A DNA stretch of 64,000 nucleotides from Gynuella sunshinyii YC6258 (GCF_000940805.1 NZ_CP007142.1:1-64000), one strand, 5' to 3'; positions 36,109 through 46,185 are shown, counted from the first letter of the stretch. A program made the numbers and translations. The notes: generated by a model from the letters alone, not told the origin.

Positions 36109-36750
36109 CTAAATAAAGTCATCATCATGATAAATAAGGCGATTGCCAGATTTAACACTTTCTGCATCGACCGTTTTGTCTGGTACAGGGTCGCTATTCG
36201 TGAGTGGTGATTCCTGAGTATCAATATCCTTCATCTGCGCCGGTTCATGGTGATTGATTTCCTCCTGCTGACGCTCAGGAGTTTGGGCCGAAGATTCACA
36301 TTCTATATCTGAATCCGTCGGCTCTGAACGACAGTCTATCAAGGGCTGAATTTGCTCCAGTCGTTTCCACAAAGTTTCGTAGCAGCTATTAATGTATTGC
36401 CCGATCATCTCGATGGCCCGTTCTCTGGCCAGAATGGAAGATTTTTTTCTGCCGGCATCCCATATGTGGGAAGCAGTCTGCGGGTGCGGAATATTCATAA
36501 ATATGGTTGAGAGCACGGCATGTATTTGATCGGCCATATCAATCAGTGCGTTCATCCTGAGCTTTAACCGGTTTACAGTTTGATTGCTCTGGGATATTCG
36601 CAATTCACACCAGGCATTGTGAAGTGCATCTGCGCTTATTTTCCACTGCACTAATAACTCCAGACTTTGTTCATCGACAAAAGGCTGAATAATCTTCAGG
36701 GCTCTTTCATAGGTAAAGCCGTTTTCATGATTAGCATGCGTATCTGACAT
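36109..36750 (-). CDS. Uncharacterised acidic-tailed protein
   Basis: 213 residues from MSDTHANHENG, with ggacac before it; a longer upstream frame was rejected. The first ~140 residues are helical (ALKIIQPFVDEQSLELLVQWKISADALHNAWCELR; RLKLRMNALIDMADQIHAVL), the last 70 are acidic and low-complexity (SEPTDSDIECESSAQTPERQQ). No family recognised. Divergent from the 37073 gene across 322 nt, suggesting shared regulation. Confidence 0.6.
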   Translation of the reverse strand: MSDTHANHENGFTYERALKIIQPFVDEQSLELLVQWKISADALHNAWCELRISQSNQTVNRLKLRMNALIDMADQIHAVLSTIFMNIPHPQTASHIWDAGRKKSSILARERAIEMIGQYINSCYETLWKRLEQIQPLIDCRSEPTDSDIECESSAQTPERQQEEINHHEPAQMKDIDTQESPLTNSDPVPDKTVDAESVKSGNRLIYHDDDFI

Positions 36751-37072
36751 CAATGTGTCCTCCGACAAACCCCAAAATGCAGATTCGGTGCCATTTTGTA
36801 CTTTCCCCGGACACGGCCAGCAAAGCACATGGCCAGGAAAATAAACATGGAAAATTACAGCCGGACATTTTTGCACAGTGGATGTTTTCAGCCATTATTT
36901 ATCTCACTCAAAATGTTTTTGGTAGAAATCTATGGTTCTGCTTATACCGATCAACATCGCACATATTTTCTTTCGTAATACATGAATAAAGCTGATCCAT
37001 GAATGAGATTTAGGCTTGGCAAGCAATTTGCGGCAACCACTTCTGATGACAATACAGATAATGGGAGTAAAC
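36751..37072. other. Divergent intergenic region between two unknown genes
   Basis: 322 nt; AT-rich toward the 37073 gene. No hairpin, repeat or clear operator was found. It must hold both promoters. Confidence 0.4.
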
Positions 37073-38530
37073 ATGTCTATTACTTACAAGAGTCTGATAG
37101 ATCGTAATGAAGAAGCCACTTTTGAAGTCGTACAACGGCAGGCCGACCTGATTATCACCAGTGTGATACTTGGGTTTTCCGGAACCCGTTACTATCTTAA
37201 TCAACCCTGTTCATTCGAGGTGGAACTGGAGCCACTGCCCGTGGATTTACAAAAGGATCAGACACGGGATGAGAATGGTCTGACAGCTATGGACAGATGG
37301 GAAATTGAAAACGCGTTGGAACAGCAGAATTTCATTACCACTGTCGCCTGCCTCGCTGATGTGCTTGAACGTTATCAGGGAGGGATGGGCGAATGGCTGG
37401 TTGACCGGCAATCCCAGAAAGGCGGTAAAGGGGAACTCATTACCGGACGCGAGGGCGGCGCAACGATTGAATCTGCCAATCGCGATAAAGTGCCAAAATC
37501 CTGGAAAACCCGACAACTGATCAAAAACCTGACTGACGACCCGGAAAACAAATGGGCCATAGAAAACAAAATTTATATCGGCCGGGGTGCCTATACCGGT
37601 ATTTACGATGACGATGTCGAGTTATTTGGCGACATTTCTTACAAGGACGGCACCTCAACCAGACCGACACTTCGGGTATTTAGAAAAGACGAAGCATGGT
37701 TACCTGAACGAAGCGCCAATGATCTCTATCACGAGGTTCCCTGGGGAGTGATTGCAGTTCCAATAGATGAGGACAAATATCCTGACGAAGCAAAGGTACC
37801 AAATTACGACAGTATCGCGAAGGGAGGCATGGGACCGTTGCCTGGTAATAATAATAAGAGCAAAAAAATAGGCTATATTCATGGCCTCTGCAGCGCGGTA
37901 CATGTCTGTGCCTTTCATGGGCCATGGACGACACCTTATGAAGTGGCCACCGGTAACCTGACCACCAAGATTGCCTCCTGTTTTCCCTGTACCACGTTTT
38001 TATATGCTGCCGGCTATCCGCCTTCGTCAGCCCACCTTGGTCGCGGGGAATCCTGGGTACCACCGATCAAAGACGATCAGGTCGCGGTGGAAAAAGACAG
38101 TTACCCTATCAGCATTGAACCGGAGAAGTCGTTGATCGCCAAAGGCAATCCCTACATCGAGGAAGACTGTGACAGTTTCAAAACCCATTGGGACGATGAT
38201 ATCGCCGATTATTTGCGACTCGGAGTGGAGATTATTATCAAGGGTGAACAACGAGAAGCGGAGCGACTGAAGAAAGTATTGGTAGATGGTTTGCAGAACA
38301 ATCTGGAAGCACTGGTGGTCATGAGTCCGGAATACAAAGAAACATTGGGCGCATTGCGGGCTTTTGTGGCAGTGAAGCATACCAATGACGAGTTATCCAG
38401 CCGGTTTCTCGACGCGTTAACGGTTCACGATTCCGAGTGGAAACGGGTCAAACGGACATTTGAGCCGTTATATAACCGCAAACGCACGAAGGAGTTGTTA
38501 CTGTCCGGTAACGTTCAACTCAAACAGTAG
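37073..38530 (+). CDS. Uncharacterised protein with two Cys/His clusters
   Basis: 485 residues from ATG 37073 (gggag 6 nt upstream), no signal peptide or membrane helix. The centre has GLCSAVHVCAFHGPW (about 284-298) and, 30 residues on, ASCFPCTTFLYAAGYPPSS followed by HLGRGESWVPP. A CxxC in a helix 30 residues after an His/Cys element recalls the zinc site of cytidine-deaminase folds, but the HAE motif is missing, so I would not call it a deaminase. C-terminus is helical. Possible metal-binding enzyme or secreted effector; unresolved. Confidence 0.6.
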   Translation: MSITYKSLIDRNEEATFEVVQRQADLIITSVILGFSGTRYYLNQPCSFEVELEPLPVDLQKDQTRDENGLTAMDRWEIENALEQQNFITTVACLADVLERYQGGMGEWLVDRQSQKGGKGELITGREGGATIESANRDKVPKSWKTRQLIKNLTDDPENKWAIENKIYIGRGAYTGIYDDDVELFGDISYKDGTSTRPTLRVFRKDEAWLPERSANDLYHEVPWGVIAVPIDEDKYPDEAKVPNYDSIAKGGMGPLPGNNNKSKKIGYIHGLCSAVHVCAFHGPWTTPYEVATGNLTTKIASCFPCTTFLYAAGYPPSSAHLGRGESWVPPIKDDQVAVEKDSYPISIEPEKSLIAKGNPYIEEDCDSFKTHWDDDIADYLRLGVEIIIKGEQREAERLKKVLVDGLQNNLEALVVMSPEYKETLGALRAFVAVKHTNDELSSRFLDALTVHDSEWKRVKRTFEPLYNRKRTKELLLSGNVQLKQ

Positions 38531-38539
38531 TCATGGTTT

Positions 38540-38562
38540 GATAAACCCGGCCTGGGTTTATC
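38540..38562 (+). terminator. Hairpin after the 37073 gene
   Basis: gataaaccc-ggcct-gggtttatc is a perfect 9-bp stem 9 nt past the stop. It lacks a T run. Confidence 0.55.
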
Positions 38563-38618
38563 CCTGTCGCGCCGTGTGGATGGTCAAACAACCACAGTCT
38601 GAGCGTATTTGGGGTTTC

Positions 38619-38642
38619 AAAAAAAGGGGCGCCGAGGCGCCC
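38619..38642 (-). terminator. Rho-independent terminator of the aldehyde dehydrogenase gene
   Basis: Read on the minus strand, gggcgcc-tc-ggcgccc is followed by a run of seven T (A run 38619-38625 on plus), 21 nt past the stop. Confidence 0.8.
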
Positions 38643-38663
38643 AAGCAAGCACAGAGTCTAAAC

Positions 38664-40184
38664 TTAGAAAAATCCAAGTGGGCTGGTGCTATAACTGACC
38701 AACAGGTTTTTGGTCTGCTGATAATGTTCCAGCGCTTTTTTATGGGTCTCACGACCAATACCGGATTTCTTATAACCGCCAAACGCCGCATGCGCAGGAT
38801 AAGCATGATAACAGTTCGTCCATATCCGGCCGGCCTGAATAGAACGTCCCATCCGGTAGGCGCGGTTCATATCCCGGGTCCAGACACCGGCACCCAGGCC
38901 ATATTCAGTATCATTGGCAATCGCCAGGGCTTCGGCTTCATCTTTAAAGGTGGTCACGCTGATGACCGGTCCGAAAATCTCTTCCTGGAAGATCTTCATG
39001 TTGTTCTTGCCTAACAACATGGTTGGCTGGATGTAGAAACCTTTCGACAAATCGTCGCTGACTTTGGCAACATCGCCACCCATCAGCACCTGAGCCCCCT
39101 CTTCGCGACCGATGCGGATATAGTTCATGATGCGGTCGAATTGTTCCTGGGAAGCCTGAGCACCCACCTGGGTTTCGGTATCCAGAGGATTACCGCGACG
39201 GATTTTCTGGGCCCGTTCCATTACCAGACCGATCAGGTCATCGTAGATATCCTCCTGAATCAGCGCCCGCGATGGACAAGTACACACTTCGCCCTGGTTG
39301 AAGAACGCCAGCACCATGCCTTCGACACATTTGCTCAGATATTCATCTTCATGGCGCATGACATCGGAAAAATACAGATTGGGTGATTTACCGCCCAGCT
39401 CCACAGTACTTGGTATCAACAGATCAGCAGCGCATTTGAGGATATGGCTACCCACCTGAGTGGAACCGGTAAAGGCAATCTTGGCGATACGGTGACTGGT
39501 TGCCAGCGCCTGGCCGGCTTCTTCACCCAGACCGTTGACAATATTGACCACCCCCGGCGGCAGCAGATCACCAATCACTTCCATCAGTAACAATATGGAT
39601 GCCGGCGTCTGTTCAGCCGGTTTCATGACCACACAATTACCGGCAGCCAACGCAGGCCCCAGTTTCCAGGCCGCCATTAGAATCGGGAAATTCCATGGGA
39701 TGATCTGACCAACGACCCCCAGAGGCTCGTGGACGTGATAGGCCACGGTAGTTTCGTCGATCTCAGCCATGGAGCCTTCCTGAGCCCGCAGACAGCCTGC
39801 AAAGTAGCGGAAGTGATCGACGGTCAATGGAATGTCAGCAGCCAGTGTTTCCCGGACGGCCTTGCCGTTGTCCCAGGTTTCGGCCACGGCCAGCATCTCC
39901 AGATTCTGCTCGATGCGGTCAGCAATTCTGAGCAGTACGTTGGCACGTTCGGCAGGTGACGCCTTACCCCAGGCAGGGGCAGCAGCGTGGGCAGCATCAA
40001 GGGCCTTTTCAATATCAGCGGCGTCGGAACGCGGTACCTGACAGAACACCTGGCCGTTCACCGGACTGATGTTATCCATATACGCACCATTGACCGGTGG
40101 TACCCACTCGCCACCAATATAGTTTTCATAACGACTCTTGTACTGTACGAGAGAATCTGGCTGGCCTGGATTGGCATAAATCAT
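38664..40184 (-). CDS. NAD(P)-dependent aldehyde dehydrogenase (AldB/ExaC-like)
   Basis: 506 residues from [11 protein letters not shown], aggag upstream; an earlier in-frame ATG was rejected. NAD fold with [39 protein letters not shown], catalytic Glu in VELGGKSPN (~265), catalytic Cys in [14 protein letters not shown] (~303), and EEIFGPV. The CTCPSRA signature is that of acetaldehyde/alcohol-linked dehydrogenases such as AldB, ExaC and AcoD. Divergent AraC regulator next door suggests substrate-induced control. Confidence 0.92.
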   Translation of the reverse strand: MIYANPGQPDSLVQYKSRYENYIGGEWVPPVNGAYMDNISPVNGQVFCQVPRSDAADIEKALDAAHAAAPAWGKASPAERANVLLRIADRIEQNLEMLAVAETWDNGKAVRETLAADIPLTVDHFRYFAGCLRAQEGSMAEIDETTVAYHVHEPLGVVGQIIPWNFPILMAAWKLGPALAAGNCVVMKPAEQTPASILLLMEVIGDLLPPGVVNIVNGLGEEAGQALATSHRIAKIAFTGSTQVGSHILKCAADLLIPSTVELGGKSPNLYFSDVMRHEDEYLSKCVEGMVLAFFNQGEVCTCPSRALIQEDIYDDLIGLVMERAQKIRRGNPLDTETQVGAQASQEQFDRIMNYIRIGREEGAQVLMGGDVAKVSDDLSKGFYIQPTMLLGKNNMKIFQEEIFGPVISVTTFKDEAEALAIANDTEYGLGAGVWTRDMNRAYRMGRSIQAGRIWTNCYHAYPAHAAFGGYKKSGIGRETHKKALEHYQQTKNLLVSYSTSPLGFF

Positions 40185-40200
40185 GGTAGTTCTCCTGAAT

Positions 40201-40212
40201 TTTTGTTGTTTT
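40201..40212 (-). promoter_or_regulatory. AAN-triplet motif before the aldehyde dehydrogenase
   Basis: On the minus strand AAAACAACAAAA sits just upstream of ttcaggag, the ribosome site of the dehydrogenase. It matches AAnAAnAA, the Hfq/Crc-type site. Confidence 0.45.
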
Positions 40213-40507
40213 CCGGAACTCCGGCAAATAGCCTGTCGATACCAAACGGTGCCGGCATCAATCAACTTCCCGCTAGCTGGAGATCCCTTAGAACTCTGTT
40301 TATTTAAATCACTGAATACTTAGATTTTTTAATTATGAATTGCATAAAACAGACTTATATTTCTGCAATAGGCTTACACTAGCGAGCAGTGCATTTAAAA
40401 ACTTGTCTGATAGTCTTAATGACTTTGCTGATAATCCAGACTATAAAAACAACAAAATCTGCGATTGTCGTTAGCAGCACACAAACCGGCCCGGACGGGC
40501 CAGTAAA

Positions 40508-40525
40508 AATAACAACAATAAAATA
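40508..40525 (+). promoter_or_regulatory. AAN-triplet motif before the AraC gene
   Basis: AATAACAACAATAAAATA, five AAN triplets in register, 20 to 37 nt upstream of the AraC start. Confidence 0.4.
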
Positions 40526-40544
40526 ATACTTTCGAGGTATATCT

Positions 40545-41492
40545 ATGGAGGCTCAGTCAGGATTAGCGGCCCGGGCTGTTCAAAACCGTTATCACAGGCC
40601 CATGAAATCGTTAGTGGAGAACCGCACCGTTTATGAAAGCCACGAGGCGGAATTGTCCATATATGACACCTACGAACCTGCCCGTCAGGTCGTTCTGGAT
40701 GCAGATGAAATTCTTTACTGTGGCATGATTACGGGTAAGAAAACCCTGCACGGAAAAAATCACTACCAGGCAGACTTTCTGCCTCATGAATCGTTCGTCA
40801 TGGCCCCTGGAGAAACCATTGCCATCGACTTTCCCGAAGCCCGCATCAACCGTCCGACCAGTTGCCTGACCCTGGGGATCAGCCGCGACAAGTTGCGTCA
40901 GGTCTGTGACCGTCTTAATCAGAATAATCCGATACCTCAGGAACTGGGCGAGTGGCACTACGACAGCCATCAGGTGCTACATACTTTTCACACGGAAGCC
41001 ACTCAGCATTTGCTGATTCGTATGGTCGACAGTTTTCTGAAACATGATGACGACCGCGATCTGGTACTCAATCTGGGGGTGACCGAACTGCTGACTCGCA
41101 TGATGCGACAACAGGGACGCGACTTTCTGCTGTTATGCGCCAAACATGATCCCACTTATTCCAGCATCACTGCCGTCGCCCGTTATATTGATGATCATCT
41201 GGCGGAAGCCATAGAAGTGGAACATTTGTGCAAGCTGGCCTGCATGAGCCGTAGCAAACTGTATCAACAATTTAAAAACATGCTTGGCTGCGGACCGATG
41301 GAATATGTCCATCAACGCAGGTTGGAGTGCGCCCGTGAAATGATCATTGCCGGGAAATCGATTACTGAGGCCTGCTTCAGTGTCGGCTACGTCAATGCCA
41401 GCCACTTTTCCCGTCGGTTTCAACAGCAATACGGTGTGTCACCACGACACTTCAGCAAAAATGGAGAGAACATCGCACAGACAGACGGATAA
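40545..41492 (+). CDS. AraC family transcriptional regulator
   Basis: 315 residues. N-terminal sensing domain (about 1-200); C-terminal double helix-turn-helix: AIEVEHLCKLACMSRSKLYQQFKNMLGCGPMEYVHQRRLECAR and ITEACFSVGYVNASHFSRRFQQQYGVSP. Divergent from an ExaC/AldB-like dehydrogenase, most likely its activator in response to an alcohol or aldehyde. Confidence 0.9.
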   Translation: MEAQSGLAARAVQNRYHRPMKSLVENRTVYESHEAELSIYDTYEPARQVVLDADEILYCGMITGKKTLHGKNHYQADFLPHESFVMAPGETIAIDFPEARINRPTSCLTLGISRDKLRQVCDRLNQNNPIPQELGEWHYDSHQVLHTFHTEATQHLLIRMVDSFLKHDDDRDLVLNLGVTELLTRMMRQQGRDFLLLCAKHDPTYSSITAVARYIDDHLAEAIEVEHLCKLACMSRSKLYQQFKNMLGCGPMEYVHQRRLECAREMIIAGKSITEACFSVGYVNASHFSRRFQQQYGVSPRHFSKNGENIAQTDG

Positions 41493-41537
41493 TGCCTGTG
41501 TCAAAATAGCCTCTTCCCAAAAACAAGAGTTAACCAT

Positions 41538-42239
41538 GTGTCTCGCGCTGAACGCCTGCTGGAACTGATACAGATATTACGCCGCCATCGTCGACCGGTC
41601 ACAGCTGCTTCGCTGGCCCAGAAACTCGATATCAGTGTTCGAACGGTGTATCGCGATATTGCGTCGTTGCAGGCTCAGGGAGCGGATATCGACGGTGAGG
41701 CAGGGATAGGCTTTATCCTGAAACCGGGTCTGACTCTGCCACCGCTGAACCTCGGCTCCAATGAAATCGAAGCATTGATGCTGGGTGCCCACTGGGTGGT
41801 CAACAACGCTGACCCGGAATTACAGAGTGCTGCCCGTAACGTGATCGCCAAAATCAGTGCGGTGCTGCCGGCCGAGCTTCGGCAGGAACTCGAATCATCC
41901 TCACTGTTAACAGGCCCCAGTCGGGTGACGGACCAACATCATCGTTATCTGGCGGACATTCGCGCCGCTATCCGTATTGAACAGAAAGTTCAACTGCAAT
42001 ACCGCGATATCCACGACCAGTTATCAGAACGCATCATCTGGCCATTTGCCATCGGTTTTTTTGAACAGAGTCGGGTCATTATCGGCTGGTGCGAGCTACG
42101 CCAGGATGTCCGGCACTTTCGGACTGATCGCATCTCCGCTCTGACCCGGCTGAACAGCCGCTATCCAAAATCCCGCATGTCACTGTTCAAACAATGGCGG
42201 CAGACCTATCAGGTACCTGAACGGTTGTTTGACCAATAA
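41538..42239 (+). CDS. YafY-type HTH and WYL domain transcriptional regulator
   Basis: 233 residues, GTG start. An HTH_11 winged helix at 1-60 (ILRRHRRPVTAASLAQKLDISVRTVYRDIASLQAQGADIDGEAGIGFIL) and a WYL domain at about 135-215 (YRDIHDQLSERIIWPFAIGFFEQSRVIIGWCELR; here the W-Y-L positions are degenerate). It precedes the VOC gene by 92 nt, a common regulator-target pairing. Confidence 0.88.
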   Translation: MSRAERLLELIQILRRHRRPVTAASLAQKLDISVRTVYRDIASLQAQGADIDGEAGIGFILKPGLTLPPLNLGSNEIEALMLGAHWVVNNADPELQSAARNVIAKISAVLPAELRQELESSSLLTGPSRVTDQHHRYLADIRAAIRIEQKVQLQYRDIHDQLSERIIWPFAIGFFEQSRVIIGWCELRQDVRHFRTDRISALTRLNSRYPKSRMSLFKQWRQTYQVPERLFDQ

Positions 42240-42331
42240 GCGCACGCCTCACACATATCTACTGACAATAACTGACATGCCCTCTGTTCAGAATGCTCCA
42301 TACCGAAAGGTTACTTTAACGAGGAAACACG

Positions 42332-42688
42332 ATGTCAGAACCCAACTTTTTTATCTTTTATGTGCGCGACCTGAATACCAGTTGCGCGTTTTATGAACAG
42401 ATATTTGAACGTCCTGTACAACGTTCATCCGATCACTTTGCAATGCTGAAGTTCAGTCATATTAATTTTGCTTTATGGACTGCTCAGCAGGTCGATCCAA
42501 CACTGAACGCACCTGGCGGCAGTACTGAAATGGTGATTACGTTAACCTCTACAGCGGACGTTGATCAGCTGTATCAAAAATGGACAGCAGACGGTATCAA
42601 TATTACTCAACCCCCCACTCAACTTGGCTTTGGTTACAACTTTGTCGCCAGAGATCCTGATGGTCATTTCCTCAGAGTGATGGCTTGA
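42332..42688 (+). CDS. VOC superfamily (glyoxalase-like) protein
   Basis: 118 residues, with FYVRDLNTSCAFYEQIFERPV at the start and NFVARDPDGHFLRVMA at the end, the paired beta-alpha-beta-beta-beta modules of VOC proteins. Metal ligands and substrate are not clear. Usually linked to a YafY regulator in a stress or resistance response. Confidence 0.85.
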   Translation: MSEPNFFIFYVRDLNTSCAFYEQIFERPVQRSSDHFAMLKFSHINFALWTAQQVDPTLNAPGGSTEMVITLTSTADVDQLYQKWTADGINITQPPTQLGFGYNFVARDPDGHFLRVMA

Positions 42689-42700
42689 GATTACTGTTAA

Positions 42701-42734
42701 AAATTCCGCCGATTTATGACAGGCGGAATTTTTT
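42701..42734 (+). terminator. Rho-independent terminator of the VOC gene
   Basis: aaattccgcc (42701-42710) pairs with ggcggaattt (42722-42731), with further T residues after it, 13 nt past the stop. Confidence 0.8.
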
Positions 42735-43746
42735 GGCACATTAGAAAATTATCCAGCCATGTTCGATACACTGTTATTAACCTCATTATTTACTCCTCCA
42801 GATACTGAACGGCGAACATAGCCGGATATTTTAGTGACACCTATCACACCCTCAGCGTGACGTTGAGTCAGCATTTATTTTCAATATCTTTGAAAAACCG
42901 GTTTTCGAATGCACATCACAGAAATACGAGCATTGCGTATATATATTTATATTGATTTTCTTACTAACAAAATACGTAAACAGCCAGAAAAACAAACAAT
43001 GGCAGCAATGTATGACATGCATTCGCTGTTTGAGCGCAGTTGGTCAAAAGGCAATTTCGATACATATTTATATTTAAAGTTAAAAGTCAATACCATTACT
43101 CGGCAGGACCCGGGCATTATTTTTTGAAAAAATCCCTCGTCTGTCTTGCTTTGTTTTTTTTAATTTAGCAGTTAACTATCCAGTTTATTGCCAACAAGTA
43201 TCACAAGGAAAACGAAACAAATTATGAAAGGACTTTTAACCCGAACACTCCGACTAGAAACGTTATGATGACAATTTGTGTAGACAGCGCTGCTGTCAGC
43301 GGTACCCAAATACATACATTTTCTGGCACAACGACCAATAGCCGAACGCTAATGACTGCTTTATTGCTCGACAAAAATGACTCCCTGGTCGTCGACAACG
43401 GATACGTGTTTTTCACTGTAAACACCAATCATCACGCTTTCGCAGTTAACAGTGCGGGTCTTTTGGCTCTTGTTCAAAGGAATGCTACTGGCGGTCATGC
43501 AGCATTTACAGCGCTATCCGATGAAACCGGTTCCAGCACTCTGGACAGCAAAAAGCCAATCAATAGTCTCCTGGTCTCGCTGAAAAACAGTTATCCGGCC
43601 GTGACTGGAACGACTGACGCAATAGAGACACATATATCAACACCCTCAAGTCTGTCGGATGACCATTCACAGTCACCTGGACTTTGTACTTTTAAGATAA
43701 CGGGCCATAAGGCTTTACTTTTTAACCAACTAGCGGGAATTCAATC
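42735..43746. other. One-kilobase gap before the GH6 gene, doubtful ORF
   Basis: Mostly AT-rich with no supported gene. A 161-codon frame (43265-43750) overlaps the GH6 start by ATGA, which would be typical coupling, but it has no ribosome site, unusual composition, and no recognisable domain. I do not annotate it as a gene. The long leader may hold the GH6 promoter and untranslated region. Confidence 0.4.
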
Positions 43747-46185
43747 ATGACTAACCGAAGACGTGATCTTGCTGTCGCCTTTATGATGATGGTGGGAGTA
43801 GGTTGTTCGCAGGACAACGGAAACAGTTCTAATGATAATAACTCATCATCCGGCGGGACCAGCGACCCTGCACCAGCGGTAAACCACGCTCCTGAAGCGG
43901 CAATCTCTGCCTCTTCCAATAACAGTCTTGTCAACTTTTCAGCAGCAGGCTCAACAGATATCGACGGTGATCAGCTGACGTATAGCTGGGATTTTGGTGA
44001 TGGCTCGTTTGGGTCCGGTATCGCTGTTTCCCATAGCTATAACAGCAGTGGTCAATATACTGCAAAACTGACCGTGAGCGACGGTAGCCTGAGCCACTCG
44101 ACAACCATGATGATTGTGATTACCGAAAACAATTCGGGTGGTGGGGATAACGGTTCCGGTGGCGGATCCGATAATGGTTCCGGTAATGGATCAGACAACG
44201 GTTCTGACAATGGCTCCGATAACGGATCAGACAACGGTTCTGACAATGGCTCCGATAACGGATCAGACAATGGTTCTGACAACGGCTCCGATAACGGATC
44301 AGACAACGGTTCTGACAATGGCTCCGATAACGGATCAGACAATGGTTCTGACAATGGCTCCGATAACGGATCAGACAATGGTTCTGATAATGGCTCCGAT
44401 AACGGATCAGACAACGGTTCTGATAATGGCTCCGATAACGGATCAGACAACGGTTCTGACAATGGCAGCGGTACTGATGAACCCTCTCCACCGACTGAAG
44501 ATAGCGAAGCCGAAGATATCGTTGATGACAGCACTTACGACGGTAGCATCCCTCTGGAGCAGGAAGTTGAAGGTACTGCGGGTGCGTCATTACAAACTGA
44601 TGGCAACCCGTTCTCAGACGCCTATTTTTATCTGAGCCCGGATATTAAAAACATGATGGATTCCTCCCTGGCCATCGTGGAAAAAAGTGGTGATGTCACA
44701 CTGGCCAATAAGATCAAATATGTTCAGCGCCAACCCAGCGCCATTTGGATGGATTCGATCCAAACCATCAGTGGTGATCCTGCTGCCGGCAGACGGTCTC
44801 TGGAAGAGCACCTTAACGCTGCACGCATCCAGCAGGAGTTTCATGCTGAACAGAATGGTGGTGTCAAGGCACCAATGACTGTGGTTATCATCATTTATAA
44901 CCTGCCAGACAGAGACTGCGCCGCCTACGCCTCTAACGGAAAACTGATACAGGTAGGCAAGCCATCTGAATATCCTTATGGTGCCAACGGTATTGGCTTC
45001 GACCAATACCGCGATGACTATATCGGTAAAATTGTTGAGATCTTCAAAAAACCGGAATTCAAGGATCTGCGCATTGTGGCTATGCTGGAACCGGACTCAT
45101 TCCCGAACATGATTACCAACACCAACGAAGGTGCTAATGGTGAGCCTGCCAACTCCAGCCTGAATCCAGAGCGCGCATCATTGGCCAATGGCGGCTACTG
45201 TGACCGTATTCTGAGTGACATTTCTCATGGCGAAATGGTTCAGGGTGAAGGTACTAACGACAAACCGAACCTGGGTCTTTATGCCGCCGGTCTGCGCCTT
45301 GCAATCAGAGAATTTGCTGACATTCCAAACGTCTATACTTACATGGATATCGGCCATGCAGGTTGGCTGGGCTGGGACAACAATGAAAGTTCCACAACCA
45401 ACATGAAGCGTGGCGTGAAATACTTCAAACAGCTGGTTGATGGTGCTGATGGTGTACTCGATGGAAAAGGTCTGGAGATGGTCCGCGGTTTTGCATCCAA
45501 CACCTCCGGCTATACTCCAGTCGAAGAACCGTTGATTTCCAATTCTTATAATGACCGTCAAGCATTGCAGGATTTCTACCAGTGGAATCCGGCAGTGGAT
45601 GAACTGTCTTACATTGATCGTTTGAAAGATTATTTCACCAAGACCGGTGATGCTATTGGTGATTCGGCATTTGATCCCAATAAGCTGGGCTTCATTATTG
45701 ATACTGCCCGAAATGGCTGGGGTGCACCGGGTCGTCCGACACCGGGTGCGGGTAGCAAAGGTACGGACTCCAGTAAACGGGTCGACAAACGTCCTCATCG
45801 GGGTCACTGGTGTAACGTCAACAATGCCGGTGTTGGTGAAGTGCCTAAAGCGGCTCCGGATCCTTCCCGTCCATATCTGGATGCCTTCTTCTGGATGAAA
45901 CCACCCGGGGAATCTGATGGCATCTCTTTCGACTACACCAAAATGTCAGCAGCAGAGGTGGCCGCGTTGGACGATATAGATCGCACAGTTTACGAATCCG
46001 CCAGTGATCCGGTCTATGCCGGCAAATCTCTGGACACCATGTGTATGCCGGGAGAAAGCCGCGAGAACACAACAGTTGATGTGGTCCCGGCTCTGGCTCC
46101 ACATGCTGGTGGATGGTTCCACAAACAGTTCATCATGTTGATCAATAACGCTTATCCACCACTGGGTGAAAGCGACTACGATTAA
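43747..46185 (+). CDS. GH6 family cellulase (cellobiohydrolase-like) with PKD domain and SDNG linker
   Basis: 812 residues. Lipoprotein-type signal (MMMVGVGCSQ, Cys near 20), so probably tethered to the outer membrane. A PKD domain at ~47-128 (DGDQLTYSWDFGDGS), then a ~110-residue SDNG repeat linker, then GH6 from ~285. GH6 marks: IYNLPDRDCAAYASNGKL with the general acid Asp, LEPDSFPNMITN, YMDIGHAGWLGWDNN, FASNTSGY, IDTARNGWG. It hydrolyses beta-1,4-glucan with inversion. Terminator 46277-46301 follows. Confidence 0.92.
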   Translation: MTNRRRDLAVAFMMMVGVGCSQDNGNSSNDNNSSSGGTSDPAPAVNHAPEAAISASSNNSLVNFSAAGSTDIDGDQLTYSWDFGDGSFGSGIAVSHSYNSSGQYTAKLTVSDGSLSHSTTMMIVITENNSGGGDNGSGGGSDNGSGNGSDNGSDNGSDNGSDNGSDNGSDNGSDNGSDNGSDNGSDNGSDNGSDNGSDNGSDNGSDNGSDNGSDNGSDNGSDNGSDNGSDNGSDNGSDNGSGTDEPSPPTEDSEAEDIVDDSTYDGSIPLEQEVEGTAGASLQTDGNPFSDAYFYLSPDIKNMMDSSLAIVEKSGDVTLANKIKYVQRQPSAIWMDSIQTISGDPAAGRRSLEEHLNAARIQQEFHAEQNGGVKAPMTVVIIIYNLPDRDCAAYASNGKLIQVGKPSEYPYGANGIGFDQYRDDYIGKIVEIFKKPEFKDLRIVAMLEPDSFPNMITNTNEGANGEPANSSLNPERASLANGGYCDRILSDISHGEMVQGEGTNDKPNLGLYAAGLRLAIREFADIPNVYTYMDIGHAGWLGWDNNESSTTNMKRGVKYFKQLVDGADGVLDGKGLEMVRGFASNTSGYTPVEEPLISNSYNDRQALQDFYQWNPAVDELSYIDRLKDYFTKTGDAIGDSAFDPNKLGFIIDTARNGWGAPGRPTPGAGSKGTDSSKRVDKRPHRGHWCNVNNAGVGEVPKAAPDPSRPYLDAFFWMKPPGESDGISFDYTKMSAAEVAALDDIDRTVYESASDPVYAGKSLDTMCMPGESRENTTVDVVPALAPHAGGWFHKQFIMLINNAYPPLGESDYD
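44164..44470 (+). repeat. 12-bp tandem repeat coding for the SDNG linker
   Basis: About two dozen 12-bp units encode Ser-Asp-Asn-Gly. Codon variants form a 36-bp higher-order unit (ggatcagacaacggttct, gacaatggctccgataac), showing duplication by block. The minus frame reads SEPLSDPL. Such a tract can change length by slippage. Confidence 0.9.

Larger units (their letters stand above)
40185..40544. other. Divergent control region of aldehyde dehydrogenase and AraC genes
   Basis: 360 AT-rich nt. Contains an AAN-triplet motif near each start, a ggcccg-gac-gggcc hairpin near 40490, and no ORF. Promoters for both directions must lie here; no convincing -35/-10 pair stood out. Confidence 0.45.

Noticed and set aside
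37352-38120. Calling the 485-residue unknown protein a cytidine deaminase
   Set aside because: Only a CxxC and a nearby His/Cys cluster are present; the HAE element is absent.
43265-43750. 161-codon plus-strand ORF before the GH6 gene
   Set aside because: No ribosome site, no domain, atypical composition; kept only as a remark.
44052-44635. Long ORFs in other frames across the SDNG repeat (for example SEPLSDPL)
   Set aside because: Side effect of a 12-bp repeat that lacks stops in several frames.
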